Origin: Lachnospiraceae bacterium
GTDB taxonomy: Bacteria > Bacillota > Clostridia > Lachnospirales > Lachnospiraceae
DNA: 64,000 bases
Direction of reading: 5' to 3'
NCBI GenBank assembly: GCA_015056765.1
Contig: SVFQ01000013.1
Location: 1-64,000 of the forward strand
Shown here: positions 41,656 to 50,147 of the stretch, one piece after another
Numbering within the stretch: the stretch's first letter is position 1
Layout: each line of letters opens with the position of its first letter
The notes under the pieces: generated by a model
Seen by the model: only the letters and a program-made list of their open reading frames with translations
What the model was told of the DNA's origin: nothing
Databases searched by the model: none
Position numbers and translations under genes: made by a program

Positions 41656-43023
41656 ATGGCAGAAGTAAACGTAAGAGAAGTGGCACTGAGTACCCTTTTG
41701 GAAATGGAAAGAGAAAAAGAATATTCTCATGTAATGGTGCAGTCTGTACTGGAGAAGTACGACTATTTTGACACCAGAGATAAGGCTTTTTTGAAACGTC
41801 TGTTAGAGGGCACCATTGAGCGTAAAATCACACTGGATGCCGTAATAAATCAGGTAAGTAAGACGCCGGTACAGAAAATGAAGCCACTGATTCGTTCCTT
41901 GATGCGTATGAGCGCGTATCAGATTCTGTATATGGATAAAGTTGGCCCGGCAGCAGCCTGCAATGAAGCAGTGAAGCTTGCCATGGCCCATAAATTTACC
42001 CAGTTAAAGGGTTTCGTAAACGGTGTCCTTCGAACCATCAGCAGAGAGAAAGAATCCCTCTTAGATTTTACGGGAGAGCGATATATAAGTTTCTCTGACA
42101 TACAGCGGGCATCCATCACCTACTCCATGCCGGAGCAGGTTCTGAAAATCTGGCAGCAGGACTATGGGAAGGCAGAGATGCTACGTATGGCAGAAGCCAG
42201 CCTGCAGGTGCGCCCTGTGTACATCCGTATTCGAGAAGATATCACAAAGGCAGAAAAAGAAAAACTGCTCAAGGCGCTGGAAGAGACTGGTGTGGAAGTG
42301 ACACAGTCAAGCTTACTTCCTTATGCCTATGGGCTAAAGAAACTGGATAATCTTACCAAACTTCCGGGATTTGCAGAAGGCTTGTGGACGGTGCAGGATG
42401 TCAGTAGTATGTTCCCGGCAGAAGTGGCGGGCATCAAAGAAGGGGACTTTATTTTGGACCCTTGCGGAGCTCCCGGTGGAAAATCCATGCATGCAGCTAC
42501 AAAGGCAGGTGGCAAAGTACAGGTGGAAGCCAGAGATATCAGCGAGGAAAAGGTTTGGCGTATGGAAGAGAATTTCTCTCGTATGCATTTAACCCAGGCG
42601 AAAGCTACTTGCTTTGATGCTACAGTGCCGGACCCTGATATGCTTGGAAAAGCCGATGTGCTGTTTTTGGATGTCCCGTGTTCAGGCCTTGGCATTATGG
42701 GTCGAAAAAGAGATATCAAGTACCATATTACGGAAGAGGGGTTAGAGAGCCTGATTCCTTTACAAAGAGAGATTATCGATACCTGCATCCCGTATCTGAA
42801 AAAAGGTGGCGTGCTGATTTATAGTACTTGCACCGTCAGAAAAGCAGAGAATGGGGAGCAAGTAGCCTATATCATGGAAAAGCATGGTCTTACGCCGGAG
42901 TCCTTAGATGCTTATTTACCGAAAGAACTACAGGACGAGGACACAAAGAAAGGCATGCTGCAGCTTTTTCCCGGAAAGCAGGATAGCGACGGCTTCTTCG
43001 TGGCAAGACTACGAAAAGATTAA
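41656..43023 (+). CDS. rsmB: 16S rRNA (cytosine-967 C5) methyltransferase RsmB/Sun
   Basis: A 455-residue rRNA methyltransferase. Residues about 1-140 form a NusB-like RNA-binding domain, and the SAM-dependent domain follows with PCGAPGGKSMHAA, DVPCSGLGIMGRKRD and YSTCTVRKAENG, the two latter holding the paired catalytic cysteines of the m5C class. It lies between fmt and rlmN, as in other Firmicutes. Confidence 0.94.
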   Translation: MAEVNVREVALSTLLEMEREKEYSHVMVQSVLEKYDYFDTRDKAFLKRLLEGTIERKITLDAVINQVSKTPVQKMKPLIRSLMRMSAYQILYMDKVGPAAACNEAVKLAMAHKFTQLKGFVNGVLRTISREKESLLDFTGERYISFSDIQRASITYSMPEQVLKIWQQDYGKAEMLRMAEASLQVRPVYIRIREDITKAEKEKLLKALEETGVEVTQSSLLPYAYGLKKLDNLTKLPGFAEGLWTVQDVSSMFPAEVAGIKEGDFILDPCGAPGGKSMHAATKAGGKVQVEARDISEEKVWRMEENFSRMHLTQAKATCFDATVPDPDMLGKADVLFLDVPCSGLGIMGRKRDIKYHITEEGLESLIPLQREIIDTCIPYLKKGGVLIYSTCTVRKAENGEQVAYIMEKHGLTPESLDAYLPKELQDEDTKKGMLQLFPGKQDSDGFFVARLRKD

Positions 43024-43044
43024 TTTCAAAGAATTAAAATAGAA

Positions 43045-44115
43045 ATGATAGAGAACGAAACAAAAAAAGATTTAAAGAACCTTACTTTAAGCGAATTAAC
43101 AGAAGAATTTCTGGCACTGGGAGAAAAGAAGTTTAGAGCAAAACAAGTCTATGAGTGGATTCACCAAAAGCTGGTAGACGATGTGGATGCCATGACCAAT
43201 CTATCCGGTGCTTTTCGAGAGCAGTTGAAAAACAACTATACCATGACCCATTTGGAAATCGAAGATTTACAGATTTCCAAAGAGGACGGAACCAGAAAGT
43301 ATCTGTTTCGATTGGCAGACGGAAATTATGTGGAGAGCGTTTTGATGCGCTATAAGTATGGAAACTCCGTATGTATTTCCTCCCAGGTGGGGTGCCGAAT
43401 GGGTTGTAAGTTCTGCGCCTCCACGTTAGATGGCCTTGCCAGAAACTTAGCGTCTGCAGAAATGTTAGACCAGATTTATCAAATCACCAAAGACACCGGA
43501 GAACGGGTAAGTCATGTGGTGGTCATGGGCACCGGTGAGCCCATGGATAATTATGACAATCTACTAAAATTTATTCATATGCTGACAAATGAAGATGGCT
43601 TACACCTAAGTCAGCGAGATGTGACAGTCAGTACCTGCGGTATTGTTCCGAGAATGCGACAGCTGGCAGATGAAAAACTGCAGATTACACTGGCTCTTTC
43701 TTTACACGCACCCACAGATGAAAAGCGTAAGGCACTGATGCCGATTGCCAATTCCTATAGCTTAGAAGAGCTTATGGATGCCTGTCGGTATTATTTTAAG
43801 CAGACCGGTAGAAGACTGACCTTTGAGTATTCCCTGGTGAAAGGAAAAAATGATGGGAAGGAAGAGGCAGCCGAGCTCATTCGTCTCATCAAAGGCATGA
43901 ACTGCCATGTGAACCTGATTCCGGTAAACCCGGTAAAGGAATGTGGTATGGAAGAAACAGATAGAGGGGATGTGATTTCTTTCCAGAAAGAACTGGAGAA
44001 AGCCCATATCCAGGCTACCATTCGTCGAGAAATGGGTAGGGACATCGATGGAGCCTGTGGCCAACTTAGACGGAGACATTCCCAAAACAGTGACAGTCGT
44101 GGTACACTAAAATAA
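43045..44115 (+). CDS. rlmN: Dual-specificity rRNA/tRNA (adenine-C2) methyltransferase RlmN
   Basis: A 356-residue radical SAM methyltransferase for A2503 of 23S rRNA and A37 of some tRNAs. The cluster-binding motif is CRMGCKFC (about 118-125), with GTGEPMDNYDN downstream and the conserved C-terminal Cys in DGACGQLRRR, the residue that forms the methyl-protein intermediate. No strong ribosome binding site is visible; coupling to the previous gene is possible. Confidence 0.96.
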   Translation: MIENETKKDLKNLTLSELTEEFLALGEKKFRAKQVYEWIHQKLVDDVDAMTNLSGAFREQLKNNYTMTHLEIEDLQISKEDGTRKYLFRLADGNYVESVLMRYKYGNSVCISSQVGCRMGCKFCASTLDGLARNLASAEMLDQIYQITKDTGERVSHVVVMGTGEPMDNYDNLLKFIHMLTNEDGLHLSQRDVTVSTCGIVPRMRQLADEKLQITLALSLHAPTDEKRKALMPIANSYSLEELMDACRYYFKQTGRRLTFEYSLVKGKNDGKEEAAELIRLIKGMNCHVNLIPVNPVKECGMEETDRGDVISFQKELEKAHIQATIRREMGRDIDGACGQLRRRHSQNSDSRGTLK

Positions 44116-44149
44116 GTGTGTGAAACAAGGACATAGGAGAGAAAAAGTT

Positions 44150-44878
44150 TTGCTTAAGACAGCGTCCCTTTCGGATAAGGGGATTAAACGAAAAATGAAT
44201 CAGGACGTGGTCTATACCTCTGATTTGCCGGTGGGAAACCTACCAAATCTTTACATGATTTGTGACGGTATGGGAGGACACAAAGCCGGGGATTATGCAT
44301 CCAGATATGCGGTAGAGACCATTGTAAATCTGGCGGAGAATTCTCATGAGCGTAATGCAGAGAAAATCTTGCAAGCCGGTATCGATAAAGCTACCAAAGA
44401 AATCTTTGACATGGCAAACAACAACGAAAACATGGAAGGCATGGGGACCACCCTTGTTGCAGCGGTTGTGTATAAAGATACCATGAAGGTGGCCAATATC
44501 GGCGATTCCAGACTGTATCTGATCAGAGGGAAAAGTATCAAGCAGATTACAGTGGATCATTCCTTGGTAGAGGAAATGGTTCGACTTGGAGAAATAGATA
44601 GAGAAAGTGCCAGAAATCACCCAAATAAGAATATCATCACCAGAGCCGTAGGGGTAGGAGATGAAGTAGAAGCTGACTTCTATGACGTGCCTATTCAAAA
44701 GGGAGATACCATTCTTCTGTGTTCCGATGGACTTAGTAACATGCTGGAGGACGAAGAAATCCGTATGGTAAGCTCTGCACAGCGAGACCTTTTGGAAAAG
44801 ACAGACGCACTTGTGCGAATTGCAAACCAAAATGGTGGAAAAGACAATATCTCCGTGGTAATGATTGAGGTTGAGTAA
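44150..44878 (+). CDS. stp: PP2C-family Ser/Thr phosphatase (Stp/PrpC)
   Basis: A 242-residue phosphatase that reverses phosphorylation by the kinase encoded next. Metal-binding motifs are KMNQD, CDGMGGHKAGDYAS, VANIGDSRLYL, CSDGLSNML and GGKDNISVV. I chose a TTG start at 44150 because AGGAGA lies nine bases upstream and the N-terminus MLKTASLSDKG then matches the family; a GTG at 44120 would add ten atypical residues. The kinase gene begins two bases after the stop. Confidence 0.92.
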   Translation: MLKTASLSDKGIKRKMNQDVVYTSDLPVGNLPNLYMICDGMGGHKAGDYASRYAVETIVNLAENSHERNAEKILQAGIDKATKEIFDMANNNENMEGMGTTLVAAVVYKDTMKVANIGDSRLYLIRGKSIKQITVDHSLVEEMVRLGEIDRESARNHPNKNIITRAVGVGDEVEADFYDVPIQKGDTILLCSDGLSNMLEDEEIRMVSSAQRDLLEKTDALVRIANQNGGKDNISVVMIEVE

Positions 44879-44880
44879 AC

Positions 44881-46992
44881 ATGATTAAAATAGGAATGAT
44901 CCTAGGCGACCGCTATGAGGTGCTGGAAAAAATCGGCGCCGGCGGTATGTCTGATGTATATAAAGCAAAAGACCATAAGCTAAACCGTCTTGTAGCAGTG
45001 AAAGTATTAAAGCAGGAGTTCAGTGAGAATGCGAATTTCGTTTCCCGCTTTAGTACAGAGGCACAGGCAGCAGCTTGTCTGATGCATCCCAATATCGTAA
45101 CGGTTTATGATGTAGGGGAAGAAAACGGCGTCTATTATATTGTGATGGAACTCATTGAGGGCATCACACTGAAAAAATATATTGAGAAAAAAGCCAGAGT
45201 ATCCGTAAAGGAAGCAGTAAGCATTGCCATTCAGGTGGCTATGGGTATCGAAGCGGCACACAGCAAGCATATCATTCATCGTGATATTAAGCCACAGAAT
45301 ATCATCATTTCCAAAGATGGAAAGGTAAAGGTAACAGACTTTGGTATCGCCAAAGCCGCTACCAGCAAAACCATCTCCTCCAACGTGATGGGAAGTGTAC
45401 ATTATACTTCACCGGAGCAGGCAAGAGGTGGCTATAGTGATGAAAAGAGTGATATCTATTCTTTGGGTATCACCATATATGAAATGCTGACGGGTAGAGT
45501 CCCTTTTGATGGAGATACTACGGTGGCCATTGCCATTAAGCATATTCAGGAGGATATGGTTTCTCCCAGAGAGTATGTACCGGAGATTCCCATCAGCATT
45601 GAAAAAATCGTTATGAAATGCTGTCAAAAGAGTCCGCAACGCAGATATCAGTGCGTGCCGGATTTGATTGATGACCTAAAGCAGTCCCTCTTAAATCCAA
45701 ATAAGGACATTGTAAAGGACATCGAGACTGAGGCTGGCGGCAGTACCAGAATGTACTCTGAGGACGATATGAGTCGTATCAAGAGTGCGTATCATGAACA
45801 GGACTACGAAGATTACGAGGAAGAGTATCCTCCCTATAGAGAAAACAAAAAGAAATCTCGTCGCGATGAAATCCGCTATGTGGATGATTATGATGAGGAA
45901 GAGGAAGACTACGATCCGAAAAAAGAGAAGCTTACCACCATACTTATGATAGTGGCAGCAGCTTTAGTAGGACTTTTGATTGTGCTTTTTGCAGGTCACC
46001 AGATGGGCTTATTCCACTTTGGCGGTGACAGCGCTGAAACCGAGACGGTAGAAGACACTTCCGGCATCACCATGATTGATGCAGTGGGCAAATCCCTGAC
46101 AGATGCAGAGCAAGCCTTAACAGCATTAGGCCTAAAGACTGCCATCAATTATGTGGAGACTTCAGCCTATGATGCCAATACTGTCATTAGCCAGGATGTG
46201 GAGAAAGGCCAAAAAGTAGAGAAGGGCGCTATCATCACCCTGACTGTCAGCACCGGCGGTAAAGGTGTGGAAGTACCGAATGTAGTGGAAAAGACTTACG
46301 AAGAAGCTAAGACAGAGCTGGAAAAAGCAGGTTTTGTCGTAAGTAAAACAGAAACTACCAATGCAGCGGTAAAGGAGAATTATGTCATCAAACAGTCTCC
46401 GGAATCCAGTTCCAAAGCCCCTGCCGGTTCTACTGTTACCTTGACCGTTAGTACAGGAGCAGATGATTCCAAGATTCGCGTACCGAATCTGGTAGGTGTC
46501 ACAGAAGATGAGGCCTTGGCAAAACTAATCGAGGCCGGACTGGAACTGGGCAAGACCAGTTATACAGAAAGCAATGAAGTAGCAGAAGGTCAGGTATGCT
46601 GGCAAAGCGTATCAGAAGGAAGCTACTTAGATGCAGGTGGCGTGGTAGATATCCGTGTCAGCAGCGGCAAGTCAGAAGGCAGCTATAAGTTCAACGGAAA
46701 TATTACAGCACCGACTGCGCAGGAAGATCCGAAATTCAAACCGGGCACACCGGTACAGGTTACCATTACTGCAGGGGATGGTACGGTACTTCGTAATAGT
46801 ACAGAGACCAGTTTCCCAATTGCCGTGAATTATTCCGGCATCAAATCCCCAAATGGTATTGTAACTTTTAATTACACCAATACCACGGATGCGGTGACCA
46901 GTACCAATCCTGAGACTGGGGAAACCACAGTGACAGAAGGTACCAGTACACCGGTATCCATTTCCAGAAAACTGGAATTTGTAGAGGAATAG
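44881..46992 (+). CDS. prkC: PASTA-domain Ser/Thr protein kinase (PrkC/StkP)
   Basis: A 703-residue membrane kinase that senses peptidoglycan fragments and lipid II. The kinase domain (about 10-275) shows GAGGMSDVY, VAVKVLK, HRDIKPQN, DFGIAKA and SPEQARGG. A very acidic, tyrosine-rich juxtamembrane stretch leads to one span (about 360-380). Three PASTA units follow (about 395-460, 461-530, 533-600). After them comes an extra beta-rich extension of about 95 residues (SYKFNGNITAPTAQ onward) rich in Thr and Asn. The phosphatase gene lies upstream and rsgA downstream, the standard Firmicutes arrangement. Confidence 0.95.
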   Translation: MIKIGMILGDRYEVLEKIGAGGMSDVYKAKDHKLNRLVAVKVLKQEFSENANFVSRFSTEAQAAACLMHPNIVTVYDVGEENGVYYIVMELIEGITLKKYIEKKARVSVKEAVSIAIQVAMGIEAAHSKHIIHRDIKPQNIIISKDGKVKVTDFGIAKAATSKTISSNVMGSVHYTSPEQARGGYSDEKSDIYSLGITIYEMLTGRVPFDGDTTVAIAIKHIQEDMVSPREYVPEIPISIEKIVMKCCQKSPQRRYQCVPDLIDDLKQSLLNPNKDIVKDIETEAGGSTRMYSEDDMSRIKSAYHEQDYEDYEEEYPPYRENKKKSRRDEIRYVDDYDEEEEDYDPKKEKLTTILMIVAAALVGLLIVLFAGHQMGLFHFGGDSAETETVEDTSGITMIDAVGKSLTDAEQALTALGLKTAINYVETSAYDANTVISQDVEKGQKVEKGAIITLTVSTGGKGVEVPNVVEKTYEEAKTELEKAGFVVSKTETTNAAVKENYVIKQSPESSSKAPAGSTVTLTVSTGADDSKIRVPNLVGVTEDEALAKLIEAGLELGKTSYTESNEVAEGQVCWQSVSEGSYLDAGGVVDIRVSSGKSEGSYKFNGNITAPTAQEDPKFKPGTPVQVTITAGDGTVLRNSTETSFPIAVNYSGIKSPNGIVTFNYTNTTDAVTSTNPETGETTVTEGTSTPVSISRKLEFVEE

Positions 46993-46993
46993 C

Positions 46994-47872
46994 ATGCAGG
47001 GAAAAATCGTGAAAGGAATTGCAGGCTTCTACTATGTCTATGCGGAAGATGGAAATACCTATGAATGTAAGGCAAAAGGCATTTTTCGTAAGCAAAATAT
47101 CAAGCCCCTGGTGGGAGATAATGTAGAACTGGAGTGCTTGGAAGGACAGGAATTAAAGGGAAATATCATTTCCCTTCTGCCCAGAAAAAGCCAGCTCATC
47201 AGACCGGCGGTGGCCAACATCGATCAGGCCATGGTGATTTTTGCCATTACAAAGCCTGAGCCGAATCTGAATCTATTAGATAGGTTCCTGATTATGATGC
47301 AACAGCAGAATCTAACCACCACTATTTGTTTTAGCAAAAGCGATATTGCCACAGAGGCGGAGAAGGATAACTTAAGACAGGCTTATGAAGCATGCGGATG
47401 CAAGGTACTCTTTATCAGTTCCCATAAAGAGGAAGGCGTGGAAGAAGTGAAAGCTCTTCTAGAGGGAAAGACCACTACATTGGCAGGCCCCAGTGGAGTA
47501 GGAAAGTCTACCTTGATCAATTATCTTTGCCCCAATGCAGATATGGAAGTGGGAGAGATTTCAAAGAAAATCGCCAGAGGGAAGAATACCACCAGGCATA
47601 CACAGATTTTTGCCATCAATCCGCAAAGTTTTATCTTAGATACACCGGGATTCTCTTCTTTAAATCTTTTTGAGCTAGAGAAAGAAGAGTTGCATTTTTA
47701 CTATCCGGAATTTGAACAGTATGAATCAGAATGCAGATTCCGTGGTTGTGCGCATATATCGGAACCGGATTGCGGTGTAAAGAAGGCCCGGGCGGAAGGC
47801 AAGATTAGTGAGATCCGCTATCATAACTATGAGCTTTTGTATGAAGAACTGAAGAACCAAAGAAAGTACTAA
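46994..47872 (+). CDS. rsgA: Ribosome small-subunit-dependent GTPase RsgA (YloQ/CpgA)
   Basis: A 292-residue circularly permuted GTPase used in late 30S assembly. The order is an N-terminal OB fold (about 1-65), G4 motif FSKSD, G1 AGPSGVGKST (about 163-172), G3 DTPGFSS, and a C-terminal zinc-binding part CRFRGCAHISEPDC (about 245-259). RsgA homologues are substrates of PASTA kinases in other Firmicutes, which fits its place one base after prkC. A bidirectional terminator ends the operon. Confidence 0.95.
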   Translation: MQGKIVKGIAGFYYVYAEDGNTYECKAKGIFRKQNIKPLVGDNVELECLEGQELKGNIISLLPRKSQLIRPAVANIDQAMVIFAITKPEPNLNLLDRFLIMMQQQNLTTTICFSKSDIATEAEKDNLRQAYEACGCKVLFISSHKEEGVEEVKALLEGKTTTLAGPSGVGKSTLINYLCPNADMEVGEISKKIARGKNTTRHTQIFAINPQSFILDTPGFSSLNLFELEKEELHFYYPEFEQYESECRFRGCAHISEPDCGVKKARAEGKISEIRYHNYELLYEELKNQRKY

Positions 47873-47886
47873 AAACGATAAAGCAG

Positions 47887-47918
47887 AAACGGAGAGCAGA
47901 TTTTGCTCTCCGTTTTTT
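47887..47918. terminator. Bidirectional terminator between rsgA and the second LacI-type gene
   Basis: AAACGGAGAGCA pairs with TGCTCTCCGTTT around a GATTT loop, followed by TTT on the plus strand; the minus strand reads out into a weaker A/T mix. Confidence 0.85.
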
Positions 47919-47937
47919 ATGTAAATGATAGATGGAA

Positions 47938-48963
47938 TCATCTTGTGGTGCCACCGTCTAAGAAGGCTACCGGCAAAGAAAGATTACTTTCCGGCTTCTT
48001 TCCTTGAATCAAGTCATGTAACATGTACAAACCGGTTTTAGCAATGAGCTCCACCGGCTGGTGAATGGAAGAGACCACCGGTTTTCCGTTGCCGGCGGAG
48101 ACGATACCGTCGAAACCAATGAGTTGCACGTCTAATGGAACACGAATTCCTCGCATGGATAGGATATCTCTTACCTGAACAGCCAGGTGATCGGAACTGG
48201 TAAAGATGCCGTCATATTCAAACTTTGGCTTTCCGTTTTTACTTTTGATATAACTTTCCAGACCCTCGGTAATGGTGAGATTGCTGCTGGCAGAAGGGTA
48301 CATGTAATTGGTATCCTTCTCATTATGCTCTTGATAACGCAGAATCTGGTATTCCATATTATGGTCCTCGCAGTATTTGCGGAAGCCATCGATACGTTTG
48401 GTAGGCTCTGCGTCCTCATCATCTACACCGGTCCAGATACATAGGAGCTTCTCAGCTCCTTTTTCTTTTAAAGTACGGGCGGCTAAATAGCCACCTGCAA
48501 AGTTGTCACAGGAGACACAAGGAATCTCCGGAGAGAGATGACGGTCAAAGGAGACAAAAGCCATGCCACTTAATTCTTCCGGAGGTAATTGGGTATAACT
48601 TACACCGAAGATACCGTCTACACGGGAATTCTTGGCCATAGAAATATAATTCCGCATTTTAGCCGGATCATCTCTGGAGATACAAATCAGCATACGAAGT
48701 CCCTCCTTGGAAAGCTCTGCCTCAATACTATCTAAAAGCGCAGGAAAGAGGGGGTTTTGTAAAGTAGGAACGATGACTGCGATATCCCCGGTTAATTTGG
48801 CCTTTAAACGCTGGGCGTTTGGGTTTGCCTGATATTGCAAATCCTCCATGGCCTTTAGTACTCTTTTTTTGTTTTCTTCTTTTACATAGATGCCATTTAG
48901 TACTTTGGATACAGTACCTAAAGACACGCCAGCTTCTCTGGCTACATCACGTATGGTTGCCAT
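47938..48963 (-). CDS. LacI-family transcriptional regulator of the sucrose-phosphorylase locus
   Basis: A 341-residue regulator with helix-turn-helix ATIRDVAREAGVSLGTVSKV at the N-terminus and a sugar-binding effector domain (IAVIVPTLQNPLFPALLDSI). It is divergent from a kinase/GH13_18/ABC operon, so that operon is the likely target. Palindromes GGGTTAACCC and GGGTATACCC, and AAACGRTT cores, lie in the shared control region. The start ATG has AGGAGAAAC upstream on the minus strand. The convergent rsgA gene shares its terminator. Confidence 0.9.
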   Translation of the reverse strand: MATIRDVAREAGVSLGTVSKVLNGIYVKEENKKRVLKAMEDLQYQANPNAQRLKAKLTGDIAVIVPTLQNPLFPALLDSIEAELSKEGLRMLICISRDDPAKMRNYISMAKNSRVDGIFGVSYTQLPPEELSGMAFVSFDRHLSPEIPCVSCDNFAGGYLAARTLKEKGAEKLLCIWTGVDDEDAEPTKRIDGFRKYCEDHNMEYQILRYQEHNEKDTNYMYPSASSNLTITEGLESYIKSKNGKPKFEYDGIFTSSDHLAVQVRDILSMRGIRVPLDVQLIGFDGIVSAGNGKPVVSSIHQPVELIAKTGLYMLHDLIQGKKPESNLSLPVAFLDGGTTR

Positions 48964-49017
48964 ATCGAATCCAGTTTCTCCTAATAAAAATGAAATAGTT
49001 CAACTAAGTCCTGTACT

Positions 49018-49046
49018 ATTGTATCATAGGGTTAACCCTGTCTCAA
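49018..49046 (-). promoter_or_regulatory. Promoter of the second LacI-type gene
   Basis: On the minus strand TTGAGA (49046-49041) and TACAAT (49023-49018) are 17 bases apart. The palindrome AGGGTTAACCCT occupies the spacer, suggesting autoregulation. Confidence 0.68.
49028..49039. promoter_or_regulatory. Operator-like palindrome AGGGTTAACCCT
   Basis: A perfect 12-bp palindrome within the spacer of the LacI gene promoter. It shares the GGGTWWACCC core with the palindrome at 49140-49151. Confidence 0.55.
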
Positions 49047-49103
49047 TTCTCTGTTTTGCACAAAAACGCTGCGCAATATTAGGTAATAATTCACTATTTA
49101 CAC

Positions 49104-49113
49104 TGAAACGATT
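49104..49113 (+). promoter_or_regulatory. LacI-type core TGAAACGATT
   Basis: The core AAACGATT, with its central CG, resembles LacI-family operator halves and recurs as TGAAACGGTT at 49157. The overall palindrome here is poor. Confidence 0.3.
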
Positions 49114-49139
49114 GTTTGATAACTTGAAAATATACCACA

Positions 49140-49151
49140 TGGGTATACCCA
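49140..49151. promoter_or_regulatory. Operator-like palindrome TGGGTATACCCA
   Basis: A perfect 12-bp palindrome about 50 bases before the kinase start codon. Its GGGTWWACCC core matches the site in the regulator's own promoter, 112 bp away centre to centre. No clear sigma-A promoter for the kinase operon could be fixed in this gap. Confidence 0.55.
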
Positions 49152-49155
49152 AAAT

Positions 49156-49169
49156 ATGAAACGGTTCAT
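49156..49169. promoter_or_regulatory. LacI-type near-palindrome ATGAAACGGTTCAT
   Basis: A 14-bp near-palindrome (12 of 14 symmetric) centred on CG, typical of LacI-family operators. One base short of a catabolite-control cre site in each half, so cre is not claimed. It lies 32 bases before the kinase start. Confidence 0.42.
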
Positions 49170-49201
49170 TTTTGAAACCGGGATTATAGTTAGAGGAAAT
49201 T

Positions 49202-50137
49202 ATGAAAAAAGAAAGTTTAGAAGCTTTATTACCTTGGACAGGAATTCAGGTTCCTGCGGACATTCCTCATGGCGATATGCCAGGGGATAAAGTAGAGATT
49301 TCAGAAGAGCATATCAGAAAAGCAACGACCATTTTTCCAGAATTGATTGGTGAAATGATTAAGGTTTTGGAAAAAGGAAATTCAGAAAAAATCGTGGTAG
49401 CTGTATGCGGCGGCTCCGGTGTAGGCAAGTCTGAAATCGCTTCCTTACTGGCATTTTATTTAAGAGAATCCGGCATTGGTGCATATACTTTATCCGGTGA
49501 CAATTACCCACATCGTATTCCGATGTACAACGACGCAGAGAGACTGAAAGTATTCCGGGAAGCCGGAATGAGAGCCATGGCAAAGGCTGATGCTCTGACA
49601 AAAGAACGGGTGGAAATCATCAGAGACTTCCAAGCAAAGGAAGTGGATGCAGACCAGGGACTCCTTCAGGAAAACCCTTGGATGGCACCTTATTTAGAAG
49701 GTGGCAGAGCTGCATTAAAGGATTACCTGGGTACTCCAAATGAGACAGATTTTGATGAAGTTTCTGACATCATCAAAGCCTTCCATCAGGGACAGAGCAG
49801 CATTTATTTAAGACGTATGGGCAGAGACGATACAGCCCTTTGGTATGAGAAGGTAGATTTCTCACAGGTAGATGTTTTACTTGTAGAGTGGACCCATGGC
49901 AACAGCGACTATCTGCAGGGAGTAGATATTCCGGTCCTTCTAAACAGCACACCGGAGGAGACACTGGCCCACAGAAGAGCCCGTAACCGAGATGGAAAGT
50001 TAGATAGCCCATTCACCATGATGGTACTGGCATTGGAACAAGAAAAATTACATCACCAGGCAAAAAAAGCAAAGATTATTCTTTCCAAAAATGGAGAGCT
50101 TTTGAGCTTTGCAGAGTATGAAAAGGTGATGGCATAA
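49202..50137 (+). CDS. P-loop kinase of the uridine-kinase/phosphoribulokinase-like class, substrate unknown
   Basis: A 311-residue protein with Walker A VCGGSGVGKSE (about 67-77), the segment LSGDNYPHRIPMYNDAERL typical of small-molecule kinases where the Asp contacts the acceptor, and a lid-like RRARNRDGKLDSPF near residue 260. AGAGGAAA precedes the start. It is the first gene of an operon with a GH13_18 phosphorylase and a sugar ABC importer. By context it may phosphorylate the sugar released by the phosphorylase, such as fructose, or glycerate-type acceptors; usual fructokinases are of other folds, so this is inference. Confidence 0.72.
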   Translation: MKKESLEALLPWTGIQVPADIPHGDMPGDKVEISEEHIRKATTIFPELIGEMIKVLEKGNSEKIVVAVCGGSGVGKSEIASLLAFYLRESGIGAYTLSGDNYPHRIPMYNDAERLKVFREAGMRAMAKADALTKERVEIIRDFQAKEVDADQGLLQENPWMAPYLEGGRAALKDYLGTPNETDFDEVSDIIKAFHQGQSSIYLRRMGRDDTALWYEKVDFSQVDVLLVEWTHGNSDYLQGVDIPVLLNSTPEETLAHRRARNRDGKLDSPFTMMVLALEQEKLHHQAKKAKIILSKNGELLSFAEYEKVMA

Positions 50138-50147
50138 AGGAATTCAA

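Noticed and set aside
44240-44830. Minus-strand open frame of 196 codons
   Set aside because: It lies entirely inside the PP2C phosphatase gene, which has all family motifs.
49156-49169. Catabolite-responsive element (cre)
   Set aside because: The half-sites are one base short of the cre consensus, so it is listed only as a LacI-type near-palindrome.
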